Below, one piece after another: positions 39,101-51,249 of a stretch of DNA of 64,000 bases. A model generated the notes under the pieces. It saw only the letters and a list, made by a program, of their open reading frames with translations, was not told where the DNA came from and searched no databases. The stretch spans positions 62,001 to 126,000 of the forward strand of contig JASAMV010003530.1 in the NCBI GenBank assembly GCA_030248065.1. The letters run 5' to 3'. The translations under genes were made by a program, and so were the position numbers. The stretch's first letter is position 1. Each line of letters begins with the position of its first letter. Source of the DNA: Rhynchonema sp. JSB1_4. Taxonomy: Eukaryota > Nematoda > Chromadorea > Monhysterida > Xyalidae.

Positions 39101-42100
39101 GGATTAATGCATAATTTTCAGTTCTGTTAACATGTCCTGTGATCTGTCCTGATGTCCGTGATCTTTCTCTCTCCTTGGCGCTTTTTGTAGCTTTTATTTG
39201 CTGTGGTTTTGTTATAACCAGTGTTGTAACTATTTTCATTTCCGTAATTGTCCCACCCGGTCTTGTAACTGTGCTTCTATCACTAATTTATGTGCATGGT
39301 TTTATGCGTCACTGAGAGCCATAAACAACAACAACATGGCCCTAATTTCAATATTATAAAAGTTGTTCAAACACGCCAATGAAGAACGTGAGCTGGTCGA
39401 AATTGGTGGCACCAGTAAATCTCTAAAAAAAGCTTGATGCAAGAAGTCACGTGACCAAGGCAGGACCGGACTGACGGTGACGACCAAGTTTGAAACCGCC
39501 TTATATATTGTGCTATTCGGCTGACGAGCGGGGGGCACAACGTCTCGCCGATGGTCTCGAATACCCCGCGAAACCTGGGCGTAGACAGGACTCCAAATTA
39601 ATTTTTTCAATAATTTGCTAAATACAACAGTCACACAATGCTCTCGCATCCCTTATACGTGTTTCACAACAAGAAACATCGAAGTAGACCAAGAAACAAA
39701 ATTTCACATTCAACCTTTTTAGTCACACGCATTAGATAGCCGGTGGCTGTCGACTCCAGTTTAACGGCATCAAGATTTAAATTTCGTGAAGCCTGAAACG
39801 CAGTTAAAAAGAAATGAACTGGCTATTTAGAAATCCAATTCGTTCACAGGCAGGCGAACACCAACCGCATTCAAAATGCCATTCGCCTTCTGTTCGACAT
39901 CCTTGAGCTGTTCGGATAAAGTGAGCAGATTCTCATCGAATTCCGGTTTGATTCGCAGATCACCCGTTTGTGAATGGTGCAGCAGGTCGATGGTAGATTG
40001 GATCATTTCCATAAATTTTTGGAAGTTCGCGATGCATTCCTGGATAACTGTTTTTTGCAAATTTTGGTTGAAAAAACCACGAGCGATATCGAACTTGGTG
40101 ATCGACCTGGTCTTGCGTTGATCATGTGATTTTTCGCGCAACTCATGTTTCAATGTTTACTAATAACAGCAAACAAGCAACAGCCAGCATACAACTTGTT
40201 CCCAGAGAAAGCTGATAAAGTACCTTTACGCCGGTCTAAACTAGTGATTCAATCAAATCTCTTAACGTCCTTAATCCAAAACCCTCACTTGACCAAGGCC
40301 ATCAAGTTTGATATCGCACATCAGGTTTGAAAGACAAAAATCCAAGAGAACAGAAATATTCGAACCTCTATCGGCTCAATCACCAAATCGCGCACAGATT
40401 TCGCACAGGTCTGGTCGCCGTTGCCTGATGCACAAAGCTCATTCAAACAATCGATAAATCGTGGCGCCAGCTTATGCAATTGATACAACTGGAAACAATC
40501 GGTCAAAGTGGCACGTTTACGAATCAGCCGGTTGGCGATCCGCTGCAGATCCGGAACGCGGCACAATAGATCCTGCGCAGATAAGGAGGACTGCTGTTTC
40601 GACTCAGAAAGGGTCTTGGCAAAAACAATGGTGACTTGAAATTTCCTACGGTCGGGGAAAAGGTAATTTTATGAGGTGGTACGACAATAATTAGTAGTTT
40701 TTCAGACAATTGTATAAAACGCTGACAAACCGAACCAGCTGAAAGTGTTCCCAGACCACGCTGCAGTAAACAACATTTACGCTGATCGAATTTAAGTCTT
40801 TAAAATTCCATGATTGTTGTAAAAGTAACTGGGTCAAGATTAAGCTCCAGGCCAATGCCAGCAAGCGACATTTCGCACTCATTCACATTCACGAAAGAGT
40901 GTCGGCATTATTTAGGGCACTCCGTTAAAATTGTTATCATAGCCCCACACCACCTGATGCAAATCGCATCGCTGTTCATTCGCCGAGCACAACAGCTCGA
41001 CAATATCCAATCGTTGATCTACCCTTTTCACATCCATCAACGGTTGACGCAGCCATTGCTCCAATTGACGTTGGCCGGCCGCAGACCGGCATCGATTCAA
41101 AAATGCGAACAGCGTGTGATGTTGCGACTCGACTAAAATATTTGTTTATTTTAGTTGAATATTGTAGTGTACCATTTTTATTGTGTAGTAGTGATCACCC
41201 ACACAAGCAAACCTTTTAAACAATGACTTATGTAGTTACCAATCAGTCGCTGACCTCCACATCCCCATCACCACTATTTGTGTATTGTGAACATTCTTCA
41301 CAGTGGCCTAGTCAGTATAAAGAGGGTATCCCGTCTTTACTTCATTCATTCCTTTTCAAAATCAATCAAAGAACCAAAATGAACCAACAATATTCAGTCT
41401 GAAATATCTCCAGCGCATCCAGTACAGTAGCATCTAGCCGCATATAGAGATTGAGGTGCGTTGTCGTGAGTGTGAAGCGTCCAAAATTGGTTTCATCAGA
41501 TAGAAGCTTTAGATGCGAGATCAGTCCAGACGCACACTGCATTGCTGATGGATGGGAACTTAGTTCGGCTGTAAGGTTTGAATTTTTGATTTGTGGTTTC
41601 GGCTTCGTTGGCGGATAGCAGCGATAAACGCCGAACGACGGCGTAATTTCTGCGACGATAGAAACATTTTTGGGAACGAAGGAATAAAGAACATCATACC
41701 AAGATGCTGACTGGTGCCGGTGGTGCCCTTTTTGAATCTTAACAGTCGATCGAGATCTTGGACGATATCCGGCGATTGGAAGTTGCCTGTGGGAAATAAA
41801 TGGTGCCCTTGTGCAACTGACAATGCCTACTTAAGTGAACAAAAACATTTCAAAAAGCGAAAAACCGACTTTTCTTCTGTCGATTCGCAGCCACATTGCA
41901 TCGTTTCAAAGCCGCAAACGCAGGCTCGTATTCAGCTGTTGTTTCGGCCGACGTTGGTACTAGACATTCACGTGGACTCAGATGCACCAACGCCGTCTGA
42001 TGCAAATGAGCGTGGATTGCCTGTTGGGTATGCATTTAGACTAAACCCAAAATAAATATTACCTGTAAGTTCGGCAAGTGCGGCCCGTCGGCAAATTCGC

Positions 42101-43290
42101 AGACTTTGATTTCGAAAGAGTTCATATCGATGCATGCCATTGCGACCGACTGGAAATAGGCAAGAACGATAAATAAATAAAGGTGAAAATCGGAACAGCC
42201 TCACCGCTGAATTCAAATGCTGGGCAATGCAAAACAATCGTTTCTCATCCTGTCATGGAACTGCGGGCTTAACTTGAGTGCGCTCACACCAACAAATAGC
42301 AACGCTCGAAAATGATTCACGGTTCGCAAATGACATCAGAAGGAATGAACAAAACCAATGGGGTCGATCTTGTTGGACTTGCATAAAGCGAAAAACACGA
42401 ACGTACAAAATTGGGAGTACATGTCAGCCATTGTTGAAAAACAACCAGTTCATACTTTTGAAGTGGTCTCCGAATTGTTTACGAGCATCACAGCAGTGAC
42501 CACCCCACTTTCTACATCCGATGTACTCGATTGCAGCAGCAAGTCGTCAAATTCAGCCATGTTGCCTGGTGACGCCTGAAAAGATTCGAAATTGGTTTTT
42601 CATAACTTTTTTGACAACAATAATTTCGACCTTGGCTCTAATTGTCCACCCGTTATTTTCCTCATTCCACAGCACAATCTGCAACGATGTCTGTAGTCGC
42701 AGCAGCACGTGACGAACCAAACGCGGCAATTGATTGCGACTGATCGTCAGATGGTTGACGTTGTTGTTGTCTTGGCAAAATATTCGGCGTTGTTATTTTA
42801 CATTATTTTAGTCTACATCAAGCACTAAATCCATTGTTTTGGGGTATAAGGACACAAGTTCTAAATAAGATTAACGAAACATTTCCGTTCAATCAACTAA
42901 CATCTATGGCCTAACCGATAGATCGACGTTTCAGCACCGATTCGGTGTGATAGAGATTGGCTGCCAACGCGCTGGCGTCCGGATCCAGCACAACATAGTA
43001 GTCCTTGAAACATCACAATCAGGTGGTACGAGCGATAGTTTATGAATCAATGAGAAAGCTTACCGTGCGATCAACCACGGTAATGCAATTTGTTTGACCC
43101 TGAAGAAATAAATCAAAGAGACGAGATTTTCCGGCATCCAGCCAATACTTTTGGTGCAAACGTAGATTTTGGAGACAGACGGACAGGTTTGGTATAAACC
43201 GCGCGCACACACACATTTCAATCGAAAGCTGGAAAATAATGCACTCACCAAAATATACTCGTGTGCGCAACGAAAAAATTGGTCATCCAT
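36102..43290 (-). CDS. MSH2: DNA mismatch repair protein MSH2
   Basis: MutS homologue that forms the mismatch-sensing heterodimers with MSH6 or MSH3. About 20 exons. From the N-terminal side: [20 protein letters not shown] (about 43060-43130), [20 protein letters not shown] (about 42930-43000), [15 protein letters not shown] (about 42540), [14 protein letters not shown] (about 42065), [19 protein letters not shown] (about 41450-41510), a lever segment [20 protein letters not shown] (41050), [13 protein letters not shown] (40540), the clamp (39830-40120), [19 protein letters not shown] (38300), [18 protein letters not shown], Walker [16 protein letters not shown] (37570-37610), [20 protein letters not shown] (36905-36975), ATHFHE (about 36760), and a short helical tail ending at TGA 36102. 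ATP-binding residues are all present. The N-terminal exon boundary (ATG 43290) is tentative. Introns carry several repeat insertions. Confidence 0.95.
37828..38055. repeat. Dispersed repeat, second copy of 20451-20580
   Basis: Matches 20451-20580 in its outer parts. Its interior has about 80 bp containing near-duplicate ATGAAAATAAATACAAAAC words. Lies in an MSH2 intron. Confidence 0.6.
38813..39461. mobile_element. Possible non-autonomous element with inverted ends
   Basis: GCCTTGGTCATGTGACTTCT at 38813 is repeated inverted at about 39434-39461 (AAGTCACGTGACCAAGGC), about 27 bp with one or two mismatches. The 600-bp interior has no recognised transposase. It fills an MSH2 intron. The outer CACGTGACCAAGG word also appears near 52956. 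No target duplication was found, so this may be two solo repeats in opposite orientation. Confidence 0.4.
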
Positions 43291-43746
43291 ATTTCGGACT
43301 CGTGTTTGGACCGCTGATCAACTGAAGTTCAAGCCTGCATGGTGCTTCGTTGCCTGCCAAAATTTGAAAACAACACAACAACGCCACAAGATACAGTGAA
43401 TTGCAGTTCACTATTTGAGCAAACCAATAACTAGACAATACCATTCAAAATAGACACACGCAATGATTATTTTTATCCGATACCTATTGTGATCAACAAT
43501 TCACTTCACACCGGATACAAAACCATCACTAACAAAAGAATAACGTTTTTGTAACAAATAGAAGGCAACCATGACTCACGAAACATCACATCAACGCGAA
43601 CAGAATAAAGACAAAAGCAAGAAACCAACAACAAATTTTAGATAACGTCAACAAAAGTAAACAACAAAATACAATAGCCAAATCGAGGGAATATGACAAC
43701 ATTTTTAAAACCAAAATGGGTCCACGCTAAAAGTGGTGAACGAACG

Positions 43747-46700
43747 CTAGTCGTTTGCTTCGGCTGTTTCCTCCACCGAGTTTTCCTTTTTCTCCGCCGG
43801 TTTTTTCTTTTCCTCCGCCGGCTTTTTCTTTTCCTCCGCCGATTTTTTGTCCGTTTTCTCTTCCTTTTCTCCCTCTTCATCTCCACTACTACTGTCGGCG
43901 AACACTTTCTTCTTCGATTCGCCCTCTTCTTTGGTCGAATCTTCAGTCTTACTGCTGTCAGTCGTCGTGCGCCGATTCTTCTTTTTGTTGCCTGAATAGA
44001 GACAATTGGAACATTGGCCATTTCTGTGACGAGTTTTTGTCAAAGAACGAAATGACACTTTTTTGGCAAAAGATGCTGAAGCTGGATGCGTTCCGCCACG
44101 TTGCTCAGCGATTTGCCAACTCACTTCTCCAATACACTCAAGGGCAAACGCATTCAGCAGATTACAACCAAACTGCAAATCTTATCACAATAAGCTTATC
44201 AAATAAAACTTGATCACTAACGGAATTCCTTTCCCTTCTGATCGCGCTTCTGTTTGGCCTTCATTCGCGCCTCCTCCTCTTTCAGACGGTGGATTTTGTC
44301 TTTTTGAATGAAAAAGTCGGCTTCCTCATCTCCGGTGACCACTTGGGCCGACAATTCACACGTTTTGTACATGATCTTGCCATGGTCGTGGGCGGCGGTC
44401 GCTTTGTCCGCTGCGGACTGCGCCAGATGGTCGCCGTCACCGTCGAAGCGAATTATTGCCTGAATCAGAATGGGCATTGATTTTTGGGCTTCGTATGTTT
44501 GGTAAACGAATTTATTTTCGAACAGTGCTCCACCACCACGCACTTGGTCCTGTCCAACTTCGTGCTGTACATGAGCTACGGTGCCGTATTGTGCCCAATA
44601 ATTCTTCAAATCACTCCACTGCATTTCGGTCGTTGGTACGCCGGTGACGCGAAGCAATGTGCCCTCCTTGTATTTCAGACCGCGCAATTTTCGTTCCTGT
44701 GTAGTTTGTAAAATTTTTGCGAAACACAAAGATTTTTTCTCGAATTTGGACAAACAAAAGTGCTCTCGGTTTCTTTGCGCTCACCCGCTTCTCCTGTTTT
44801 TGTTTACGACGAGTTTCTTGCGTTTCGGCGTGTTTGCGAACGGTGTAGTCTTCTCTGAAAAAATATGTTGACGCCAGAACTTCAAACTATTATGAAGAAG
44901 AAAATATTACCACGTCCAAAACTCACTGCATTTCGCGGAGCAGCTCTTCGTCGCCGAATTTCACGCTGTCGGCATTTACCAGCTTCAAACATTCTTCTCT
45001 GGTGCGGAAAGTGGCGAAGACAGAGCCCTGAAATTGAAACAAATTGACAACGTCCATGTTGATGTTCATTTATTTCAAGCAATACCTTGAACACGCGATC
45101 TTCTGTCTTTGTTCTGCGCATCAGAATTTGATCAAGTTGGCCGAATCCTTTCAGCGTGCCCTGAATCTGGTCGAGTGTCGCATCATTGGGGAAGCCTTTC
45201 TGTAAAATAACATAAAGAGTTCATTTTATGACGTTGTGGATGTCGTGATCTTTATGAAAACGCAATTATCGGGGACCACGATGGACCTTGTCACAACAGA
45301 TTTGACAAACGGCATACTGGAGTAAAGAACCGTGATTTGTTGGTCGCTGAAAACAATGGTTTAGAGAACAAAAATAAAGAACGCTTGTGAACGCTTGATG
45401 TGTCCGGGACTTCAAAAAAACGGTTTTTTTCTTTTTCGCAAAATATAAAAAAAGTTTTTTGCCCGCCAGAATAACAAAGGGTATTTCGTGAGTGCATGCC
45501 AACCCCACTCTCATGTCTCATCCCGCAATTTACATAATACGAAAACCAACCACATAAACGGATCGTTGTCGCACGCTTTTCCAGAACTCGAGCGAATTCT
45601 CGGGCACCTGCACGCAACGTCTCAGCTTGTCGTTATCGTCCGTGACCTCGAGCAATCCCGAGGTCGACTTTCGAATCGCATCACAAATCACCGCCGCGTC
45701 CTCACTCAACCGTTTTAGACGGTTGAACTTGAGTAGCGTCGATAGCGGCACCCCTGGCAAATCAACGGACAATCCTTTCTAATTGCATTGAAATTAACGG
45801 AAACAAAACGACCAAAGAATCTTTACTCACAGCCGTCGTCCTTTTTGATCTCCTCGTTCAAGAATTTATCGCGCGGAAGATTGATGTCGCCGAAATAGTA
45901 CTGAAATCGGCGTGGGAAACTGTGAAAAATTTGCAACAGCACACCAGGATTCGCCCCATTCCATCAACCTTCTTCCTTTGGTTCGGTCGTGGTGGTTGTA
46001 TACAACAAAAACTTGAGTGTCGTTAAAACCCAAGGGGGCTCTATTCTGTCACTGACTCCGCTTGGGGCAGGGGGTCTACTCCGGGGGGGGGGGGGCGCGG
46101 GGGCCTGGGGAGCAGTGGTGCAGCTACCCAGGCGGGGCGGCTACCTACAGTACCACCAAAAATGTGGGGCGGCAACCTACCTACTGTACCGGCCGAGCTA
46201 GGGGGGAACAAAATTTTTTAGGTCGAAATTTTGATGAAAATGTGCTCTAAAACGCATTTCGCGCGCGATTTTTCGCCTATTTGGAGTGAAAAATACCGAT
46301 TTCATACCATTTTGAGCCAAAAATCGCAACTTGCTGTACTAGCCGCCGGGCGGCGACCTACCTACTGTACCAGGATGGAGCGTCTATACTGGCGGATGGA
46401 AGAAAAACGTTTTTTTCACTGACAAAAAACGAAAAAACCGGGTCCATCTGGGACGTGAAAAAAAAACGAAAAATCCCTCAGCCTCCGGGAAACATCGGTC
46501 TTTTTTCACGAAATTTTCAAATTTTTGACAGAAGTTGGAAAATATTTTTGTTCAGAACAACTTTGGCCAAGTGCTGGCGATGTCAATGTGGCTTGTTTCA
46601 ACTATTTTAGTCCCAATAAGCATCAAAAACACCCATAGGCACCACTGAGTGTCTATGCTAAAATTATTATGTGTCAAAATACCTTATTTGGGCCTCCCCT

Positions 46701-48074
46701 ATCCTTGTACACAGCGATTCTTTATCGGTTTTTTTTCACGAAATATAAAAAACCGGTTTTTCCGCCTAGGAGCGTCAACCTACCTACCTACTGTACCTAG
46801 GGGACCCCCACCCCGCCCCCTGCTATACTGGCAGGCGGAAAAAAACCGGTTTTTTCGGAAAAAAAGCGAGAAAAAACCGTTTTTTTCCGAGACCCGAATA
46901 CTTTTCCATTTATTTTTCCGTGGGTACCTTTTCGGTTTTTGATCGGAAAAATATCGGTACTTTATTCCAATTTTTTCAAAAAATTGTAATGCAAAACTGA
47001 TGATTTTTTCGATTTCAGTGAAAAATTGGCTCTAGCACAAAAATTAAACGGCCCAAAATGGGCCAAAAGGCGTGGTTTTCGACTGACTTCAACACTCTTC
47101 AAGAGCACTCTCGTCACTTCGAACAAATTTTGCACTGAAATTGTTATATTTTTCGAAATTACGTTCTTAAGTACTGGAAAAGTATTTGGGAAAAAAACGG
47201 TTTTTTCGGAAAACAAACCGTTTTTTTTTACGAAAAATAAAAAACGGTTCTTTATGACAGTATACCCCCTGCTACACCATTGCTGGGAGGGCTTGTATTC
47301 CGAGGGCTCTGTTTAGGTTTTAGCGGTACCAGGACCAGGGGGTTCTCAAAATGCCGTCAAGGTCGAAGTAAACGAGCTTCACCGCCGGCTTACAGAGGTG
47401 AATCAATTGAGTGATGTAGTTGGTCCGAGCAAGAAAGCTAGCTAGCTGGAGGGGTCCGGCGCAAGAAAGCTAGCTAGCTAGATAGGCTCCATAGATTCAC
47501 TCCAAATAGGCGAAAAATCGCGCGAAATTAGCGTTGTAGAGTCCATTTTCATCAAAATTTCGACCTAAAAAAATTTCTTCCCCCCCTAGCTCGGCCGGTA
47601 CAGTAGGTAAGGTAGCTTGCCGCCCCACATTTTTCGTGGTACAGTAGGTTGCCGCCCCGCCCCCCGCCTGGGTAGCTACACCACTGGAGGGGCGGGTAAG
47701 GGTACATAGGTGGAAAAACGCCGGGCCGGTTTTTCGGGTGCTTATTTTTATGTGCTATACCCCCAAGTACTACCCTGAGCCCCCCCCCTACCGCCCCACC
47801 TCCAGCGTCCAGCTCCAGCTCCACTGAACCCTTGCCCCTTGCTCACTTCAATTTGCTGAATGATTTTGGTCTCCAAATCGTTTGGTGGTTCAAGGTCCTC
47901 GGCTTTCATTTTCTTTAACACCGGCTCAGACGAACATTGTCCATTGACTGCATCGCCATTTGTCGCTGACGAAATATTGTCATCGGCTTTCCGCTTTTCG
48001 GGCATTTTTTCTTCCCCCACTTTCGTCTCGGGCGCGGGTTTCGTCACTTCTTCTGTGGTGGACATTTTGTCCAT
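43747..48074 (-). CDS. SSB: Lupus La protein homologue
   Basis: RNA chaperone that binds the UUU-OH end of RNA polymerase III transcripts. Eight exons close in frame: 48074-47847, 45900-45831, 45753-45551, 45199-45086, 45027-44927, 44854-44785, 44696-44222 and 43991-43747; about 501 residues. La motif: [20 protein letters not shown] followed by [20 protein letters not shown]. The acceptor at 45754 was chosen because it restores the conserved Trp of DGW. RRM1: [21 protein letters not shown]2 region: [20 protein letters not shown]. The tail is lysine/glutamate rich with repeated [14 protein letters not shown] and resembles an NLS. Intron 1 (45901-47846) is packed with repeats. Exon 1 has a second copy at 63280-63498. 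Second ATG at 48065. Confidence 0.95.
45990..47840. repeat. Repeat-packed La intron 1
   Basis: Contains G runs (46084-46110), CCTACCTACTGTACC words on both strands (46140-46195, 46350-46373, 46777-46800, 47590-47655), CGGTTTTTT fold-backs, and the AAGAAAGCTAGCTAGC minisatellite (47431-47483). The part from about 46970 to 47846 is duplicated at 58027-59468 plus 63043-63279. No coding exon. Confidence 0.8.
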
Positions 48075-48349
48075 GGTTCGTCACTTGATGCGAACTGTTT
48101 TTACTTGTTTCGTCAACTTATCTGAAACTTACGTTGAATTTGTGCAATTTCGTATTGCTTTGCTGCTGGTGCTGGCTTGCATGCAAAAACTGAAATTGAA
48201 ATTGAAAACGTTTGAGAAAGAAATTTCAAATTTTGTTCCTCCACCGTTGAGGGATAATAGGCACAGTCCTGTGAGTTCGCACCGGAGAGACTCAATACAA
48301 TAACCCGGATTATACGGATTGTAATTTACAGAATACCATGTGCGCTGTG

Positions 48350-48660
48350 CCTGTAGTTAACTGGCCTGAAGGTACCATATCTGAGTGGAAGTCAATGGAA
48401 GCGCGGTGTTGACGTTTGAGAGCCGCAACCCGAGAGCACACCGGTAGCTGGTGTCAAGTCTATGGGGCGGGTCCGGCCGGACTTTTCCTGGTACTGGGCT
48501 TATTGTGCAGTGGACCCAAGGAAAGGAATTCCAGAGAGTGTGGTTACTGCAACTACGCAACCACAGCGACAGAGCACTGATGACGACGTCAAGGGCACAA
48601 TATGAGCGCACTGAGTACAATGATGCCGCCGGTGAATACATTGCGGTGGGTGATTAGGGG
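48350..48660. other. Unassigned segment upstream of the La gene
   Basis: A GC-richer block (GGGGCGGGTCCGGCCGGACT near 48458) with a long open frame on each strand. It could be a SINE-like repeat or part of an exon. No tRNA-like fold or family was recognised. Confidence 0.25.
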
Positions 48661-48699
48661 CATTTGTGAAAATTAGAAGGTGAATAGTTTTCATATTGT

Positions 48700-49084
48700 T
48701 CATGGATTGATTGATCGATTGAATGTTATATTGATTAATCTGTTCAAAACATTCAGTAGATGTGTGTTTCACTATGCTTTTACCGACCGACGCAATGTTC
48801 CAGCCCTCATCAGTGCGATTGCACCCATTCAACAGCCCTTTCCCATCTCGCAGGATTCCTCCCGATCTCGATCCTATACCGTTCCACCTGCCAGTTCGAT
48901 GCGCGGCCCAGAGAGCCCGGGACCCCATGCGACGAAACGGGGGAAGCCAGGGCCACGCGCAGATCAAAGAGGGCCGGCCGATCCAATCGGTACGAAGTCG
49001 ACCCTCAGAGTGCGAAACATCGAGTCGACGGGAGACAAACGATATTTGGACAGACACAAAAGTGGACGACAGCAGATTGATTGA
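48700..49084 (+). CDS. Possible terminal exon of an unknown gene
   Basis: After an acceptor-like ACATTCAG (48754) all three forward frames stay open for more than 300 bp, which is unusual for this AT-leaning sequence. The frame with text like SSMRGPESPGPHATKRGKPG ending at about 49084 reads as a disordered basic tail; the frame ending at 49127 has RRETNDIWTDTKVDDSRLID. I cannot tell which, if any, is real, and see no upstream exon. Confidence 0.25.
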
Positions 49085-49783
49085 TTTTTTTACATTAATT
49101 ATTTTTCAATTTTTTCATTCTTTGTAGAAAACATCACCGACGTCATTGAAAACAATACAATCAGCAGATACGGATCACGAAATATTTACATTGCAACCAT
49201 TATGCCAACGTCGCTCCGAACAGATATTGGTCGCACAATGGCTATATAAGAATTCATCAAATGAATCCTGATTTTCACGTTCAGTCACTATTAACCACTG
49301 TGCTATTTGTGAGTCTCACAAAACATTTTCACCTGAAAATAATCCAGCAGATCAACCACGTTGCCGCAGGTCTGAAACATTCTCTTTACAACGTGTTTTG
49401 TGTGCGATCGCGCAACGCAACGTCACTGCCCCGTCACTTTCCCTCTTTGTGATTCAGGAAAAAAATTTGACCAATTCTTATAAAGTCATTGTGCGACCAA
49501 TACCGAATGCTTTGACACAATATACATACCATGGAATCTCATAGGTGTAAAACCTTTGTTTGCGAGCATTTTGTGAAAGAAGTGATATTGTACCAACCAA
49601 ACCTAAGTATAGTGTTTCCTGTTTTTCTTGGTCCAAGGAAACACGCGGGCCCGTGTTATAACTGAACTTCTAGTTGAGGTCGAGATTACAATTTCGATTC
49701 AATCACGCAGCTGGAAAAAAACGTGTCAAAGTTTGCCTGTGGAAGCTAACAACAACAATGTTTCACATGCTCGGTGTGAGCCA

Positions 49784-49925
49784 GGGTTGGGCAAAAAAAC
49801 GTTTTTTTTCAAAAAATCGTTTTTTTAAAACGCCCAGATGACCAAAATATGCCCCCAAAAAATTGGAAAACGCTCATGTTGGGAAGAAAACCTGGTTAAA
49901 CGAAGTAATTCTATGTGTTCTGTCA
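49784..49925. mobile_element. Truncated hAT-type MITE copy
   Basis: Begins with CAGGGTTGGGCAAAAAA and then matches, in reverse complement, the right half of the element at 24571-25038 (words such as AAAACGCTCATGTTGGGAAG). It ends near 49925 without the second terminus. Confidence 0.75.
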
Positions 49926-50290
49926 ATGGTTGCACCCGGAACGTGCAATGGTTCCGGGAACTGTACGAAAAAAAAAAAAAAACAAAAAAAAACCAAAATA
50001 CATGACATCACGATAGCAGAACGCATTCGAAAGGTTCTGAACCAGATTTATTTGAAATGTATACAGTTTTAGAGTCTCAAAAAATCAAACAAAGCCCCAA
50101 ATACACATTCGCGAATGATCAATTCGGCATCCTCTTACGGCGTGAATGTGACCAGAAAACATGAAGGTCACCAAACAAAAAATACCCAGTCAGGTTCAGA
50201 AATTGTCGGGTGTGTTTGGTCTATAAAACTGTGACTTGACCGGTGCAACCCAACACTCACTGATCGCTCACTGTGCCACATACACACATA

Positions 50291-50478
50291 GGGTGGCATT
50301 TTCGAAACGGTGTAAAACTCAGTTGGGTGTAAAGGTCGGTGTAAGCTCGGTCGAAAGCTCGGTCGGTGTCAGCTCGGTGTAAACATGAAACATTCCACGT
50401 TAACAGCAGGCATTTCGATTGAGCTTACACCGACCTTTACACCCAACTCACCTTTGCATGGTTTCGAAAATATCACCC
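50291..50478. mobile_element. 188-bp MITE with 3-bp flanks
   Basis: GGGTGGCATTTTCGAAAC at 50291 is mirrored by GTTTCGAAAATATCACCC ending 50478, and ATA lies on both outer sides. Inner GTAAAGGTCGGTGTAAGCTC is also inverted (AGCTTACACCGACCTTTAC). The whole element can fold into a hairpin. No coding capacity. Confidence 0.65.
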
Positions 50479-50693
50479 ATAAAGACAAACTACGCCAACA
50501 CGAGCCCGATTGCGCAGCTGGCATAATTGTGAAACATTCACACGTGGCTGCTGATTTGGGAAATGTTACACGTTGAAGAATACAAAGTGGAGCATGATGA
50601 TTTTCTCGGTCTATTCGTTTTGAATACACATCACCTTCGAAATCGGGCTCGTGTTGGCGTAGTTTGCCTTTACACCGAATGCACTATATTATA

Positions 50694-51002
50694 TAGTCTG
50701 TTGATTATATTTCGACATAGTGTATAAGCCCCATTCAGCGATGTTTGGAGCGGGCTGGGTCGACGCCATTCTAAATGAATGTTTCAAGCATTGCTAACTC
50801 AGGCAAAAGACCGATTGAACATTGCTTTCCGCGTGGTGCAAAAACACGTGGCCTGTCATCGCACAACACCAACAATGTTCAATGGCTCTGCGAATGAGTT
50901 GGCAATGCCTGAAACATTCATTTAGAATGGCGTCGACCCAGCCCGCTCCAAACATCGCTGAATGGGGCTTATACACTGTGTCGAAATATAATCAACAGAC
51001 TA
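50694..51002. mobile_element. 309-bp palindromic TA-flanked MITE, copy 1
   Basis: The outer about 100 bp of each side are inverted: TAGTCTGTTGATTATATTTC at the left, GAAATATAATCAACAGACTA at the right, with ATGGCGTCGACCCAGCCCGC near the loop. TA flanks both ends, as for Tc1/mariner-type insertions. A second copy of the same length is at 55333-55641. Confidence 0.85.
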
Positions 51003-51249
51003 TAATATGCCAGCGCACCGATCGAACATACGCAGATGGGAAAGCTGTATTGCCGTGGAATATATGCATGCCAAATTATGGCAAATTATTTTGTCGTCAA
51101 CGCATATCGTCAACTCATGCAGCCCAAGAATGAGCGCGCGAAATAATGGCATTAGTGAGTATATATGTATTATACGTAGACGACATGAATTTACCTCAAT
51201 TTATTCAACTTGCCTAAGTGTGTTGCGATAAGTAAATAGAACCAACCAC

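Noticed and set aside
43693..44213. Phenylalanine/leucine-rich + strand frames
   Set aside because: They are the antisense of the lysine/glutamate-rich tail of La.
45754..45778. Earlier acceptor for La exon 3 (after AATTAG)
   Set aside because: It creates an in-frame stop; the acceptor after TTTGCCAG restores the conserved GWVPL text.
47860..48303. + strand frame over La exon 1 (and its copy at 63293)
   Set aside because: Antisense shadow of the La N-terminus; the frame depends on the exon's codon pattern.
48380..48600. tRNA or tRNA-derived SINE
   Set aside because: No A and B box pair or cloverleaf could be drawn with confidence.
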